From CALKHT01 sp964511575 (GTDB taxonomy: Bacteria; Planctomycetota; Phycisphaerae; Phycisphaerales; Phycisphaeraceae), in the NCBI GenBank assembly GCA_964511575.1, contig CAZEFM010000091.1, positions 1-16,219 on the forward strand: a stretch of DNA of 16,219 nucleotides, read 5' to 3'. The position numbers and the translations under genes are program-made. Of this stretch, positions 6,101 to 13,598 are shown in pieces. Every line of letters starts with the position of its first letter. Position 1 is the first letter of the stretch. The notes beneath the pieces are model-generated. The model worked only from the letters and a program-made list of their open reading frames with translations, was not told the origin of the DNA and did not search any database.

Positions 6101-8080
6101 ATGACACCGACACCGCCTGACATGCACCGTCGCCGACAAGGCATCATCGGTCGCCCCGCTGCCCGCGAGCGTGGCGTGGTGATCGTGATGACGCTGATCG
6201 CGATCGTGCTGTTGGCGGGTTTGCTGTTTTACGTGATGAACGTTGGCCGTGCGACGAACGCGCGGGTGGTCGCGCAGAACAGCGCGGATGCCGCCGCCGC
6301 CGCCGCCAGTGGGTGGATGGCGCGTTCGATGAACACGGTGGCGATGAACAACGTGGAGATGGCGCGTCTGATCGCGTTGATCAACGTGCTGGACGCCATG
6401 CCGTTGGCGGTGGACCTTTCCGTGCGCGATGCGACGGAAGAGGACCTGGACGACGTGGAGGCGCTGCGGCAGGCGGTGGGCGCGCAGTTGCGTCGCGGCG
6501 TGACGGATTCGTGGTTCCGTCGGGCGCTGGAAAGCATGTCGTTTCAGGTCGCCGAGGACAACGCCCAACTGCTGGAACTGGATGAACGGTTTCGGCTCGA
6601 CCCGGACCTCGTCGCGGACATGACGCACTACAACCGCGGGGGGCACATCTGGCGGGCCCTGTTCGCGCTCGATGACATCAATCAGTCGGCCATGGAAAAC
6701 ATGCGCGCCATGGCGCAGCTCAACGCGCTGGTGGGCGGCAGGAGCAACCTGCGTGGCCCATCGGGCGACGCCACCGCACTCGCCATCGTGCCGGACATTC
6801 CCTGGCAGCGCGGCCGGTTCGATGACTTTCGCCGCCCCGTGCAGCAGGGACTTCTGCCCGCCGGCGTCGATGACAAGCAGTACAACCGCGGCCCGTTCGA
6901 TACCCTGTTCGGCTGGCGATGGACCGATGGGAGTCAGGGTGGCCCCGGCTCCGTGCCCGGCCCCGGCGCGCCGCCTCTGACCTCCGCCCCCACCGAGCCG
7001 CGACCTGCCACCTTCTATCGCGTTTACGGCACGCAGAGTTGGATGCTCAATCACATCCCGTACAACGATTATGAACGGCTGCGCCACTGGGTCGTCACGC
7101 TCGCCAACATCAAGATGAGCTACGTCTGGCCCGGCCGACCGATTCAAACCGTTGTCGACCCGGCGTGGGAAATCGACATCGCCCGCGACAACGAACGCTC
7201 CAGCGACCGCAACGACAAGCACGCCTGGGGATGGGCGGCGGATGAACCCTCCGCCATCAAGGAAACGCTCTACATCGTTTCGGAAATCAAAAGCCGCACC
7301 CCCAACAACAACGGCAGCCCCGGTTCGCAGGGCGTCACCTGGCAGTACATCCGTCGCCCCAACACGCCCAACCCGTTCCTGTACTACCGCTCCGGTTGGC
7401 ACGATGCCCGCAACGGCCCGCCCATGGGGGTGCGGTCCGCAAGCCCCATCCAGTACCGACGCGTCAACGACCACATCTGGCGGCTGTCCGCCACCTACCT
7501 CACCAACCCCAACGACGCGACGCTCGGCGGCGATCCGGACATCGGCCTGCCGCCCAAACGCATCGGCACCGATCCCGATGGAAACCCCGTCTACGAAGCC
7601 CAGACCGTCTACTGGGAAATGGACTTCATGCTCGTGGGCGTCAATGTGGGCCCTGAAATCGAAGTCCGCAACCCCTACGAAGGCTTCAACCCCGACAGCG
7701 ACGCCGCCCCCGCCCCGATCGATCTGAACCACGCCCTGCTGGCGCACGACAACTACGAAGCCAGACGGCAGTACCTTTCGGTGCTCGCCATCGCGCAGCA
7801 GCGCGACAAGGCGCTGTTCTGGTCCAGCCGTTTCGATGCGGGCAAGCCCTACCCCCACACGGTGGCGATCGCGCAGGCGAAGGTGTTCAACAACCACTCG
7901 TGGGATTTGTGGACGCAGATGTGGCACGCGCAGTTGGAGCCGGTGAGTCGTTACGACGACTGGGTCGATGCGCTGTCGCGTTTTCCCTCCGATGGTTATC
8001 CCGATGCCGCACAGGCGGATGAGTTGAACCGCTATCTGTCGAGCATTGCGCCTTTGGCCGATTTGTTGCTGACGCACTGA
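6101..8080 (+). CDS. tadG: TadG-like pilus assembly protein, large form
   Basis: A 659-residue protein with the TadG-type N-terminus: a basic leader (RRRQ...ARERG), a TM helix (about 26-47), and then the conserved pattern NVGRATNARVVAQNSADAAA (47-66), like the 'r..lQnAaDaAALA' motif of TadG/Flp-associated proteins. After the Gly at residue 25 there is Met, not Glu, at +5, so prepilin-peptidase cleavage is doubtful and it probably stays anchored. The remaining ~600 residues should be extracytoplasmic. They are rich in Trp, Tyr, Asn and Pro, with a low-complexity Gly/Pro segment at about 284-305. No von Willebrand A (MIDAS) motif is visible, although many TadG proteins have one. It lies 3 nt after the kinase and 1 nt before the next TadE-like gene. 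Confidence 0.75.
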   Translation: MTPTPPDMHRRRQGIIGRPAARERGVVIVMTLIAIVLLAGLLFYVMNVGRATNARVVAQNSADAAAAAASGWMARSMNTVAMNNVEMARLIALINVLDAMPLAVDLSVRDATEEDLDDVEALRQAVGAQLRRGVTDSWFRRALESMSFQVAEDNAQLLELDERFRLDPDLVADMTHYNRGGHIWRALFALDDINQSAMENMRAMAQLNALVGGRSNLRGPSGDATALAIVPDIPWQRGRFDDFRRPVQQGLLPAGVDDKQYNRGPFDTLFGWRWTDGSQGGPGSVPGPGAPPLTSAPTEPRPATFYRVYGTQSWMLNHIPYNDYERLRHWVVTLANIKMSYVWPGRPIQTVVDPAWEIDIARDNERSSDRNDKHAWGWAADEPSAIKETLYIVSEIKSRTPNNNGSPGSQGVTWQYIRRPNTPNPFLYYRSGWHDARNGPPMGVRSASPIQYRRVNDHIWRLSATYLTNPNDATLGGDPDIGLPPKRIGTDPDGNPVYEAQTVYWEMDFMLVGVNVGPEIEVRNPYEGFNPDSDAAPAPIDLNHALLAHDNYEARRQYLSVLAIAQQRDKALFWSSRFDAGKPYPHTVAIAQAKVFNNHSWDLWTQMWHAQLEPVSRYDDWVDALSRFPSDGYPDAAQADELNRYLSSIAPLADLLLTH

Positions 8081-8081
8081 C

Positions 8082-8837
8082 ATGAACGTGACGCGGACAC
8101 AACCCGGAAACATGCGACGTCGATACGGCGGACGATGTTGCCCCGCGCGCTGCCGGGGCGCGGTGATGAGCGAGATGGTGCTGGTGACGCCGATGCTGAT
8201 CGTGGTGCTGGCGTACCTCACCTACTTCGGGCAGGGCATGGTGCGCGTGCAGCGCGCCGCGGTGATGGACCGTTACGAAGTGTGGCGTGAGGTGGCATCG
8301 GTGATGGACGACGATGGCACCGCGTGGGGTCCGCACACGCAGCAGAACAGTGCCAGCCAGCTCAACGCCACCTTCTTCGCGGGCAATGCGGACGACATCG
8401 ATATCGCCCGACGCACCACCTTCCCCACCGATGCGCCGGATGAACTGGTGCGCCGCACGGACATGGTGTACGGCGGCGACGCGGTCACGCTGCTGGAACG
8501 CATCTTCGACGACCTGCCCAGGGGACGGGAGATCACCTTCAACACCGCGCACAGCAACGATGTGCGCCTCTTTACGCCGTTTGAAGGACCGATCCGCCAC
8601 ACGCACCTGCGACTGGGCAACGACTGGCGATTCGTCAACGGACAGCAACGACAGCAGGATGGCAGTTGGCGTCCCACCGGGCCGCGCGTGGCGCACACCA
8701 GCGCGCTGGTGGAGACGTTCTTCCGCCCGTTCGATGAATCGATGAGCTTTATGGCAGACAACGGCAACGGCTACGCGGGTATTGTGCGAGCCCTTTACCG
8801 CTCGCAACCCGGTTACGCCGGCCCCGACGTCGAATAG
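8082..8837 (+). CDS. tadE: Second TadE-like minor pilin
   Basis: A 251-residue protein with a basic, Cys-containing leader (C19, C20, C24), then G26|AVMSEM with Glu at +5 and a hydrophobic helix (about 32-48) typical of TadE-type pseudopilins. The rest is a polar extracytoplasmic domain without a recognised fold. It should be a substrate of the TadV peptidase at 1886. TadE and TadG usually form a minor-pilin set at the pilus tip or base, and the direct neighbour here is the TadG-like gene. An in-frame ATG at codon 11 could also be the start and still leaves a 15-residue leader. Confidence 0.72.
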   Translation: MNVTRTQPGNMRRRYGGRCCPARCRGAVMSEMVLVTPMLIVVLAYLTYFGQGMVRVQRAAVMDRYEVWREVASVMDDDGTAWGPHTQQNSASQLNATFFAGNADDIDIARRTTFPTDAPDELVRRTDMVYGGDAVTLLERIFDDLPRGREITFNTAHSNDVRLFTPFEGPIRHTHLRLGNDWRFVNGQQRQQDGSWRPTGPRVAHTSALVETFFRPFDESMSFMADNGNGYAGIVRALYRSQPGYAGPDVE

Positions 8838-8939
8838 CGGCGACCGTGCCGTGAACCAACACCGCGACGCGGCGGGAAAGGCGGCAACAACCGACCGCCC
8901 GCCGGCCAACCGTCGCGGAACACCCGGATCGATCGTCTC

Positions 8940-9545
8940 ATGCAGCAACGCACGCGGTTGTGGTGGTCGGCAACAATCATGCTCGGAGGCGTGGTGCTGC
9001 TTGGGGTGGGGGCGTGGTGGAACATGCCCCCCACCGCCCCGCCGCATCCACCGCAACCCGATGCGATGGCATGGCGTGGCGACATGCCCGCCCCTGCCGG
9101 GCTCGATGCGGCAACGCCGACCTCCGCGCAGCACCTGCTGATGCAACCGGGCGATGAGCCGATCGCCGAGGAACCGGCCGATTTGCCCGCGCCGACGGAA
9201 CTGGCGAACGCCGCCGGTGAACGCGTGGCGGGTTTCATGCGTCACCAACCGGGGGTGACGGAAACGTTCAGCCTCTGGCGGGTGGAGCGTGTGGATGTCG
9301 AAGCGCTCGCTTCTTTCTACAATGAGGCCGCCCGGGCAGCGGGTTTCACCCCCCTGCCGACAAATGAATCATCGCAGCGTTCGATCGGTCGGTTGTATCA
9401 CCGGCCGACACCCGGTGAGGCGGCGGGACACGAAGTGTTGTCCGTTCGCCTGACCGCGACAAACCTGACCGGGTCGGCCTCCTCCGCCGACCCCATCCGC
9501 GTGCTGGTGTGGCTGCGGACACCCACGCGGGACGTTAGCCCATGA
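8940..9545 (+). CDS. Unrecognised membrane-anchored Pro-rich protein
   Basis: A 201-residue protein I do not recognise. It has a basic N-terminus (MQQRTRLWW) and one TM helix or uncleaved signal anchor (about 10-27). A Pro/Ala-rich linker (about 29-88) follows, then a C-terminal domain of about 110 residues, probably alpha/beta, containing VERVDVEALASFYNEAARAAGF. Topology is therefore most likely inner membrane with the C-terminal domain outside. No start codon lies upstream in frame. It sits 102 nt after the second tadE and just before cpaB, so it may be a taxon-restricted periplasmic component of the Tad machine. That is position-based inference. Confidence 0.65.
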   Translation: MQQRTRLWWSATIMLGGVVLLGVGAWWNMPPTAPPHPPQPDAMAWRGDMPAPAGLDAATPTSAQHLLMQPGDEPIAEEPADLPAPTELANAAGERVAGFMRHQPGVTETFSLWRVERVDVEALASFYNEAARAAGFTPLPTNESSQRSIGRLYHRPTPGEAAGHEVLSVRLTATNLTGSASSADPIRVLVWLRTPTRDVSP

Positions 9546-9551
9546 TGATGT

Positions 9552-9555
9552 GGAG
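9552..9555 (+). promoter_or_regulatory. Shine-Dalgarno that decides the cpaB start
   Basis: GGAG ends 6 nt before the ATG at 9562. This favours 9562 over the in-frame GTG at 9550, which would place this SD inside the coding region. Confidence 0.55.
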
Positions 9556-9561
9556 TTGTGC

Positions 9562-10353
9562 ATGACTCAGTTGTCCTCCCAGGCAGGGCCGCCGCCCAGC
9601 AGCACCAAGCTCGTTCTCGTGGCCGTCGCGCTTGCCGTGGTCGCGGCCGTGATGGTCAACGTCTACGTCGAAATGCTCAAACGCGCCAACGAGGAACGGA
9701 CGTTCCCCGTGTACCGTCTGACGCGATCGATGAAGCGCGGCGAGAAGCTGCGTCCACAGGACGTGCGCATCGCGCCCGTGCCGCTGAGCTTCCGCGACAG
9801 CTTCCCCGATGCGGTCGACAGCGAAGCCGCGCTGGAAACGCTGCTCGATCGTGAGCCGTTGCAGATGGATGTGCCGCAGAACACCGTGCTCTTGCGATCG
9901 CACTTCGTGGCGCGTGGCGGTGAAGCGGGCGACCGCAACATCACACTGGGCTATCGCCGCGTCTGGCTGCCGGTGAACTCGCGCAGCGTACCCGGCGGAT
10001 TGAGCCCGGGCATGTTCGTCGACATCGCCGCCCCCTTCAGCACCGGTGGCGGCCTGCCCGAGGTGAAGCTCGTCATGGAACGCGTGAAGGTCGAGGCGGT
10101 GGGCGAACGCACCATCTCCGACGATGCGGTCGGTTCGCAGCGAGGCCGAAGCTATCACGGCATCACCATCGACCTGCCACCCAAGGATGCGATCAAGCTG
10201 TCGCAGATTTCGATGCTCATCACGGGCGATTTCATCCTGCAACTGCGCAACCCCGGCGACAACGAACGCGAAATCCGCGCCGGCGGCATCAACCCCGAAA
10301 TCGACGAACTGATCGAGCAGCGCAAGCGTCTGCCCGCCACCGCCGCGCCCTGA
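9562..10353 (+). CDS. cpaB: Flp pilus assembly protein CpaB/RcpC
   Basis: A 263-residue protein from the ATG at 9562 (267 from the GTG at 9550). An N-terminal TM helix (about 17-36) is followed by an SAF-type domain with VYRLTRSMKRGEKLRPQDVR (about 50-69), where family members carry 'i.~G..it..dl'. Next comes the RcpC/CpaB-type beta domain, including VNSRSVPGGLSPGMFVDIAA. CpaB/RcpC is a periplasmic component that works with the secretin (CpaC/RcpA) in pilus biogenesis. No secretin gene is present in this window, though it is normally the next gene. The FHA-ATPase gene begins 50 nt downstream. Confidence 0.85.
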   Translation: MTQLSSQAGPPPSSTKLVLVAVALAVVAAVMVNVYVEMLKRANEERTFPVYRLTRSMKRGEKLRPQDVRIAPVPLSFRDSFPDAVDSEAALETLLDREPLQMDVPQNTVLLRSHFVARGGEAGDRNITLGYRRVWLPVNSRSVPGGLSPGMFVDIAAPFSTGGGLPEVKLVMERVKVEAVGERTISDDAVGSQRGRSYHGITIDLPPKDAIKLSQISMLITGDFILQLRNPGDNEREIRAGGINPEIDELIEQRKRLPATAAP

Positions 10354-10403
10354 TCGCCCGCAAACCCCCGCGCCACCACGCGACCCTCTGACGAAAACGC
10401 ACC

Positions 10404-12275
10404 ATGGAATTCTGGCTTTACGATCATTCCACCAACGCGCGGACCACGCTCCAGATCGACGTTGACCCGATCACCATCGGTCGCGAGCCGACGTGTGATG
10501 TGGTGCTCAAGAGTCCGTTCGTCGCGCGCAAGCACGCCAAAATCGTGCGACGCGGCAACCAGCTCTTCGTCGAAAACCTCTCGCGCAGCGGCACCCGTGT
10601 CGCCAACCGCGAAGTCACCGTGGATCAGCCGGCCCGACTGGACTTCGGCGACGAAATCCAGATCGCGCAGTATTCGCTTGCGCTGATCCGCCCCAAGGGT
10701 CGACGCACGGAAGGCCCCGCCGACAATCGCGACGCCGGGGCGCTGCAGGCGCAGCTCATGGCGTTCGAGCAGCAGGTCCACGCCGAACTGCTCGACCGCA
10801 TGAACCTGCGCGTCACGGGCAGCATCAACAAATCCGACGCCGCGTTCATCGAGCAGTCGCTGTCGCACCTGGATCAGATTCTCGAACGCCGTGTGGCGGA
10901 GATGAGCGATGAGCTCGCCGCCCACACCATTCACATGCACCTGCATCGCATGGTCATCGCCGAGGTCGTGCGCCAGTGTCAGGGCAAGGTGCAGACCGAC
11001 TACCTCACCAACGATGATCACACCGCCGACCCGTCGCGCGAGCAGTCGATCCGCGAGTTGGTGGCGTCGATGGTCGACATGATGCCGCTGCTCTTTGAGC
11101 CCACCAGCGTCAACGAGGATCTCACGCTGGCGGAGGAGGCGTTCGACGATCTTTTCCAGCAGACGATCCCCACCGTGCCGCGCGACCTGCGCCGCTACAT
11201 CATTCGCCGCACCGTCGCCAAGGACATCCAGGACATCCTCTTCGGGCTCGGCCCGCTGCAGGACCTGCTGGATATGGCGAACGTCAGCGAAATCATGGTC
11301 GTGGGCAAGGATCGCATCTATGTCGAAAAGAACGGCGTGATTCAGCCCACCACGCGCAGCTTCTTCTCCGATGAAGTGCTGCTGAGCGTGATCGAACGGA
11401 TCATCACGCCCGTGGGTCGTCGCGTCGATCACTCCACGCCACTGGTCGATGCCCGCCTCGCCGATGGCAGCCGCGTCAACGTCATCATCAGCCCGCTGTC
11501 ACTGGTCGGCCCCTGCCTCACCATCCGCAAGTTCGGCTGGATCCCGTTCACCATCGACGACCTCATCGAGCGCGGCTCGATCAGCGCTCCCTGTGCCGAG
11601 TTCCTGCAGGGCTGTGTCGTCGGACGCAAGAACATCGTCATCTCCGGCGGAACCGGTTCGGGCAAAACCACCCTGCTCAACGTTCTGGGTGCCTATGCCC
11701 GGCCGTCCGAACGCATCATCACCATCGAGGAATCGGCTGAACTGCGTTTGCCGCAACCGCACGTTGTCGCGCTGGAAGGTCGCCCCGCCAACATTGAAGG
11801 CAAAGGCGCCTACACCATTCGCGAACTGGTGCGCAACGCGCTGCGTATGCGGCCGGACCGCATCATCGTCGGGGAGGTGCGCGGCCCCGAAGCGCTCGAC
11901 ATGCTCCAGGCGATGAACACCGGGCACGACGGCTCGCTCTCCACGCTCCACGCCAACACCCCGGAGGATGCGGCCAAACGTCTGGAAACGCTCGTGCTCA
12001 TGGCGGTGGACATGCCCGTGCGTGCCATTCGCGAGCAGATCGTCGCTGCCATCGATATGGTCGTGCAGGTCGCCCGCTTCGCCAACGGTCAGCGACGCGT
12101 GACGCACATCTCCGAAGTGACGCAGATCGATCCGGAAACGGGCATGATCGATCTGGAGGATATTTTCGTCCTCCGCGATCCGGAGCAGCCTCGCCTGCGC
12201 CACACCGGCTACGTGCCCACGTTTGCCGCCGACATGATCGCCCGCAAGCAGATTGACGTGAAGGTGTTTCTGTGA
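10404..12275 (+). CDS. tadA: FHA-domain TadA/CpaF-type ATPase
   Basis: A 623-residue fusion. Residues about 1-95 form an FHA (phosphothreonine-binding) domain with GR at 26-27, the CDVVL strand and the RKHA motif (H44). The usual Ser before RKH is Ala (A41), and the usual Asn-Gly loop reads SGTRVAN, so phosphopeptide affinity may be altered. A helical linker (about 110-280) leads to a full CpaF ATPase: SEIMVVGKDRIYVEKNG, DARLADGSRV, TIRKFGWIPFTI, Walker A GGTGSGKTT (415-423), Asp box TIEESAEL, Walker B region RPDRIIVGEVRG (483-494) and His-box region TGHDGSLSTLHAN. It is the canonical partner for TadB/TadC, which follow directly: its TGA overlaps the GTG start of tadB. The FHA domain makes it a likely readout of the kinase encoded at 3545. 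Confidence 0.93.
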   Translation: MEFWLYDHSTNARTTLQIDVDPITIGREPTCDVVLKSPFVARKHAKIVRRGNQLFVENLSRSGTRVANREVTVDQPARLDFGDEIQIAQYSLALIRPKGRRTEGPADNRDAGALQAQLMAFEQQVHAELLDRMNLRVTGSINKSDAAFIEQSLSHLDQILERRVAEMSDELAAHTIHMHLHRMVIAEVVRQCQGKVQTDYLTNDDHTADPSREQSIRELVASMVDMMPLLFEPTSVNEDLTLAEEAFDDLFQQTIPTVPRDLRRYIIRRTVAKDIQDILFGLGPLQDLLDMANVSEIMVVGKDRIYVEKNGVIQPTTRSFFSDEVLLSVIERIITPVGRRVDHSTPLVDARLADGSRVNVIISPLSLVGPCLTIRKFGWIPFTIDDLIERGSISAPCAEFLQGCVVGRKNIVISGGTGSGKTTLLNVLGAYARPSERIITIEESAELRLPQPHVVALEGRPANIEGKGAYTIRELVRNALRMRPDRIIVGEVRGPEALDMLQAMNTGHDGSLSTLHANTPEDAAKRLETLVLMAVDMPVRAIREQIVAAIDMVVQVARFANGQRRVTHISEVTQIDPETGMIDLEDIFVLRDPEQPRLRHTGYVPTFAADMIARKQIDVKVFL

Positions 12276-13132
12276 GTCCTCAGACCGACATCCTCTGGCG
12301 CACCGGGATTTCCATCGTGGCGTTCGTCGCGGCGTATGTCTTCGTGCGCTACGGTTGGCCGAGCCTCCTCACCCGCCTGCGCCGCCAGGAACAGTGGTAC
12401 GAACGCGTCCTCAACCAGCAACTGCTCATCGACATCGACCCGCGCGTGGCGGTGGGCATGTCCATCATGACCATCGTCATCACCGGGATGATCGGCTACA
12501 TCCTCATGGAGGACATGCTCTGGGCGTTCGTCGGCGCGGCTGCGGGGTTGATCCTCCCCAACCTCGTGGTGCGTCACCTCGAACAACGCCGTGCCGCCAA
12601 ACTCAACGAACAGATCGTCGATGGCATCGTGAGCCTCGCCTCCGGCGTGCGCGCGGGGCTCAACCTCGTGCAGTCGATGGAGCTGCTCGTGCGCAACTCC
12701 ACCGGGCCGATCAAACAGGAGTTCGCCCAACTGCTGCGCGAGTACTCGATGGGCATGGACCTCAACCAGGCGATGCGCAACGCCGCCAACCGCATCCAAC
12801 TGAGCAGCTACCGCCTGCTCTTCACCGCGATTGAAATGCACCGGTTGCGCGGCGGCGACACGGGCGAAAGCCTCGACCGCATCGCCGAGAGCATCCGCGA
12901 AATTCAGCGTCTGGAAGGCAAGCTCGAAGCCATGACCGCTCAGCCGCGCATGCAGGCGAATATGATGGCCGCCCTCCCGCCGATCATCATCGCCATCCTT
13001 GCCTGGATCGCCCCCGAGGAAGTGGGCATGCTCTTCACCGAACCCATCGGCCGCGTCCTGCTGCTGATCATCGCCGCCATGATCCTCGCCGGCTTCTTCT
13101 GGATCCGCCGCATCATGAACGTGGATGTATAG
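12272..13132 (+). CDS. tadB: Pilus assembly platform protein TadB (T2SSF domain)
   Basis: A 286-residue inner-membrane protein. It has an N-terminal TM helix (about 9-26), two more hydrophobic segments (about 59-95), and a cytoplasmic T2SSF domain with the family pattern IVDGIVSLASGVRAGLNLVQ and the later GGDTGESLDRIAESIREI. C-terminal TM helices lie at about 230-248 and 259-279. TadB forms, with TadC, the membrane platform turned by the TadA hexamer. It starts at a GTG whose last bases overlap the ATPase stop codon (GTGA), so translation is coupled. The partner tadC, normally adjacent, is about 470 nt away because of an inserted element. Confidence 0.93.
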   Translation: MSPQTDILWRTGISIVAFVAAYVFVRYGWPSLLTRLRRQEQWYERVLNQQLLIDIDPRVAVGMSIMTIVITGMIGYILMEDMLWAFVGAAAGLILPNLVVRHLEQRRAAKLNEQIVDGIVSLASGVRAGLNLVQSMELLVRNSTGPIKQEFAQLLREYSMGMDLNQAMRNAANRIQLSSYRLLFTAIEMHRLRGGDTGESLDRIAESIREIQRLEGKLEAMTAQPRMQANMMAALPPIIIAILAWIAPEEVGMLFTEPIGRVLLLIIAAMILAGFFWIRRIMNVDV

Positions 13133-13136
13133 GAAA

Positions 13137-13156
13137 GTGGTGAGTGGTGAGTGGTT
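13137..13156 (+). repeat. Left inverted repeat of the tadB-tadC insert
   Basis: GTGGTGAGTGGTGAGTGGTT, itself built from 7-nt units GTGGTGA. It is the reverse complement of 13555-13574 except at two positions. Confidence 0.8.
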
Positions 13157-13173
13157 CAAAACACGGGGACACC

Positions 13174-13563
13174 ATGACGGAAACGAGGTACAGGCTGGAT
13201 GATTTTGAGCTTTATTGTGCGGCACGTAGCCTTCGATGTTAAACCTATGAGATCAGTCGCGGCTTACCCAAAGAGGAGAAGTACTGCCTCGGTTCTCAGA
13301 TGCGACGCGCCGCCGTATCAGTGACAAATAACATCGCCGAGGAACACGGACGATGGCATTACCAGGAGACTCTGCGATTCTGCCGTATCGCCCGAGGCTC
13401 CCTCGCTGAACTGATTGACGATTTCAATGTATGTCCCGATGAGCACTATGCCGATTCGACGAACGTCAAACAATTGAAGGATGAGGCACACCAACTGATT
13501 GCACGCATCAACGGATACATGAGTTATCTGCGACGACTACAAGGCAACACGACGCACCACTAA
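13174..13563 (+). pseudogene. Four-helix-bundle (bIVS/S23-like) gene broken by a stop codon
   Basis: Reading from the ATG at 13174 gives a protein of the four-helix-bundle family (23S rRNA intervening-sequence protein, related to Avd of diversity-generating retroelements). The family signatures are ISRGLPKEEKYCLGSQMRRA, AVSVTNNIAEEHGR, FCRIARGSLAEL and a C-terminal INGYMSYLRRL helix. Codon 23 (13240-13242) is TAA, in the same frame as both the upstream start (MTETRYRLDDFELYCAARSL) and the downstream body. Upstream and downstream residues align with one continuous family N-terminus, so this looks like one point nonsense mutation, not a frameshift. An internal ATG at 13300 could make an 87-residue product lacking helix 1. 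A sequencing error is the main alternative. Family function is unknown. Confidence 0.75.
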
Positions 13564-13574
13564 CCACTCACCAC
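13555..13574 (-). repeat. Right inverted repeat of the tadB-tadC insert
   Basis: CACCACTAACCACTCACCAC on the + strand. Its reverse complement matches 13137-13156 at 18 of 20 bases. The TAA at 13561-13563 is the stop codon of the four-helix-bundle frame. Confidence 0.8.
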
Positions 13575-13598
13575 GAACCAATACCCTGGCTTTCTCCC

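Larger units (their letters stand above)
13137..13574. mobile_element. Candidate IR-flanked mini-element carrying a four-helix-bundle gene
   Basis: A 438-bp segment between tadB and tadC bounded by 20-bp inverted repeats that match at 18 of 20 positions. It contains only the broken four-helix-bundle reading frame. Its base composition is visibly more AT-rich than the flanking genes, and it separates two genes that are normally adjacent or overlapping. The TAA stop of the inner gene lies inside the right repeat, so gene and repeat look like one unit. I see no transposase and no clear target-site duplication. That it moved in as a unit is inference. Confidence 0.45.

Noticed and set aside
4091..8221. 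A 1376-codon open frame on the - strand
   Set aside because: It is antisense to the kinase and TadG-like genes, which have clear domains. The product is Arg/Val/Gly/His-rich low-quality sequence, as expected from the complement of GC-rich codons.
8782..9141. A + strand frame spanning the gap before the unrecognised protein
   Set aside because: Cys/Pro/Arg-rich product in the wrong frame relative to both neighbours; the 8940 frame has a proper TM anchor and a following domain.
13300..13563. Four-helix-bundle gene as an intact 87-residue protein
   Set aside because: Family-like sequence extends upstream of this ATG in the same frame to 13174, interrupted only by one TAA, so a broken full-length gene explains more.
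13137..13574. CRISPR array or integron attC site
   Set aside because: There are only two repeat copies, in inverted orientation around a coding frame, with no spacers and no attC-like R/L box structure.
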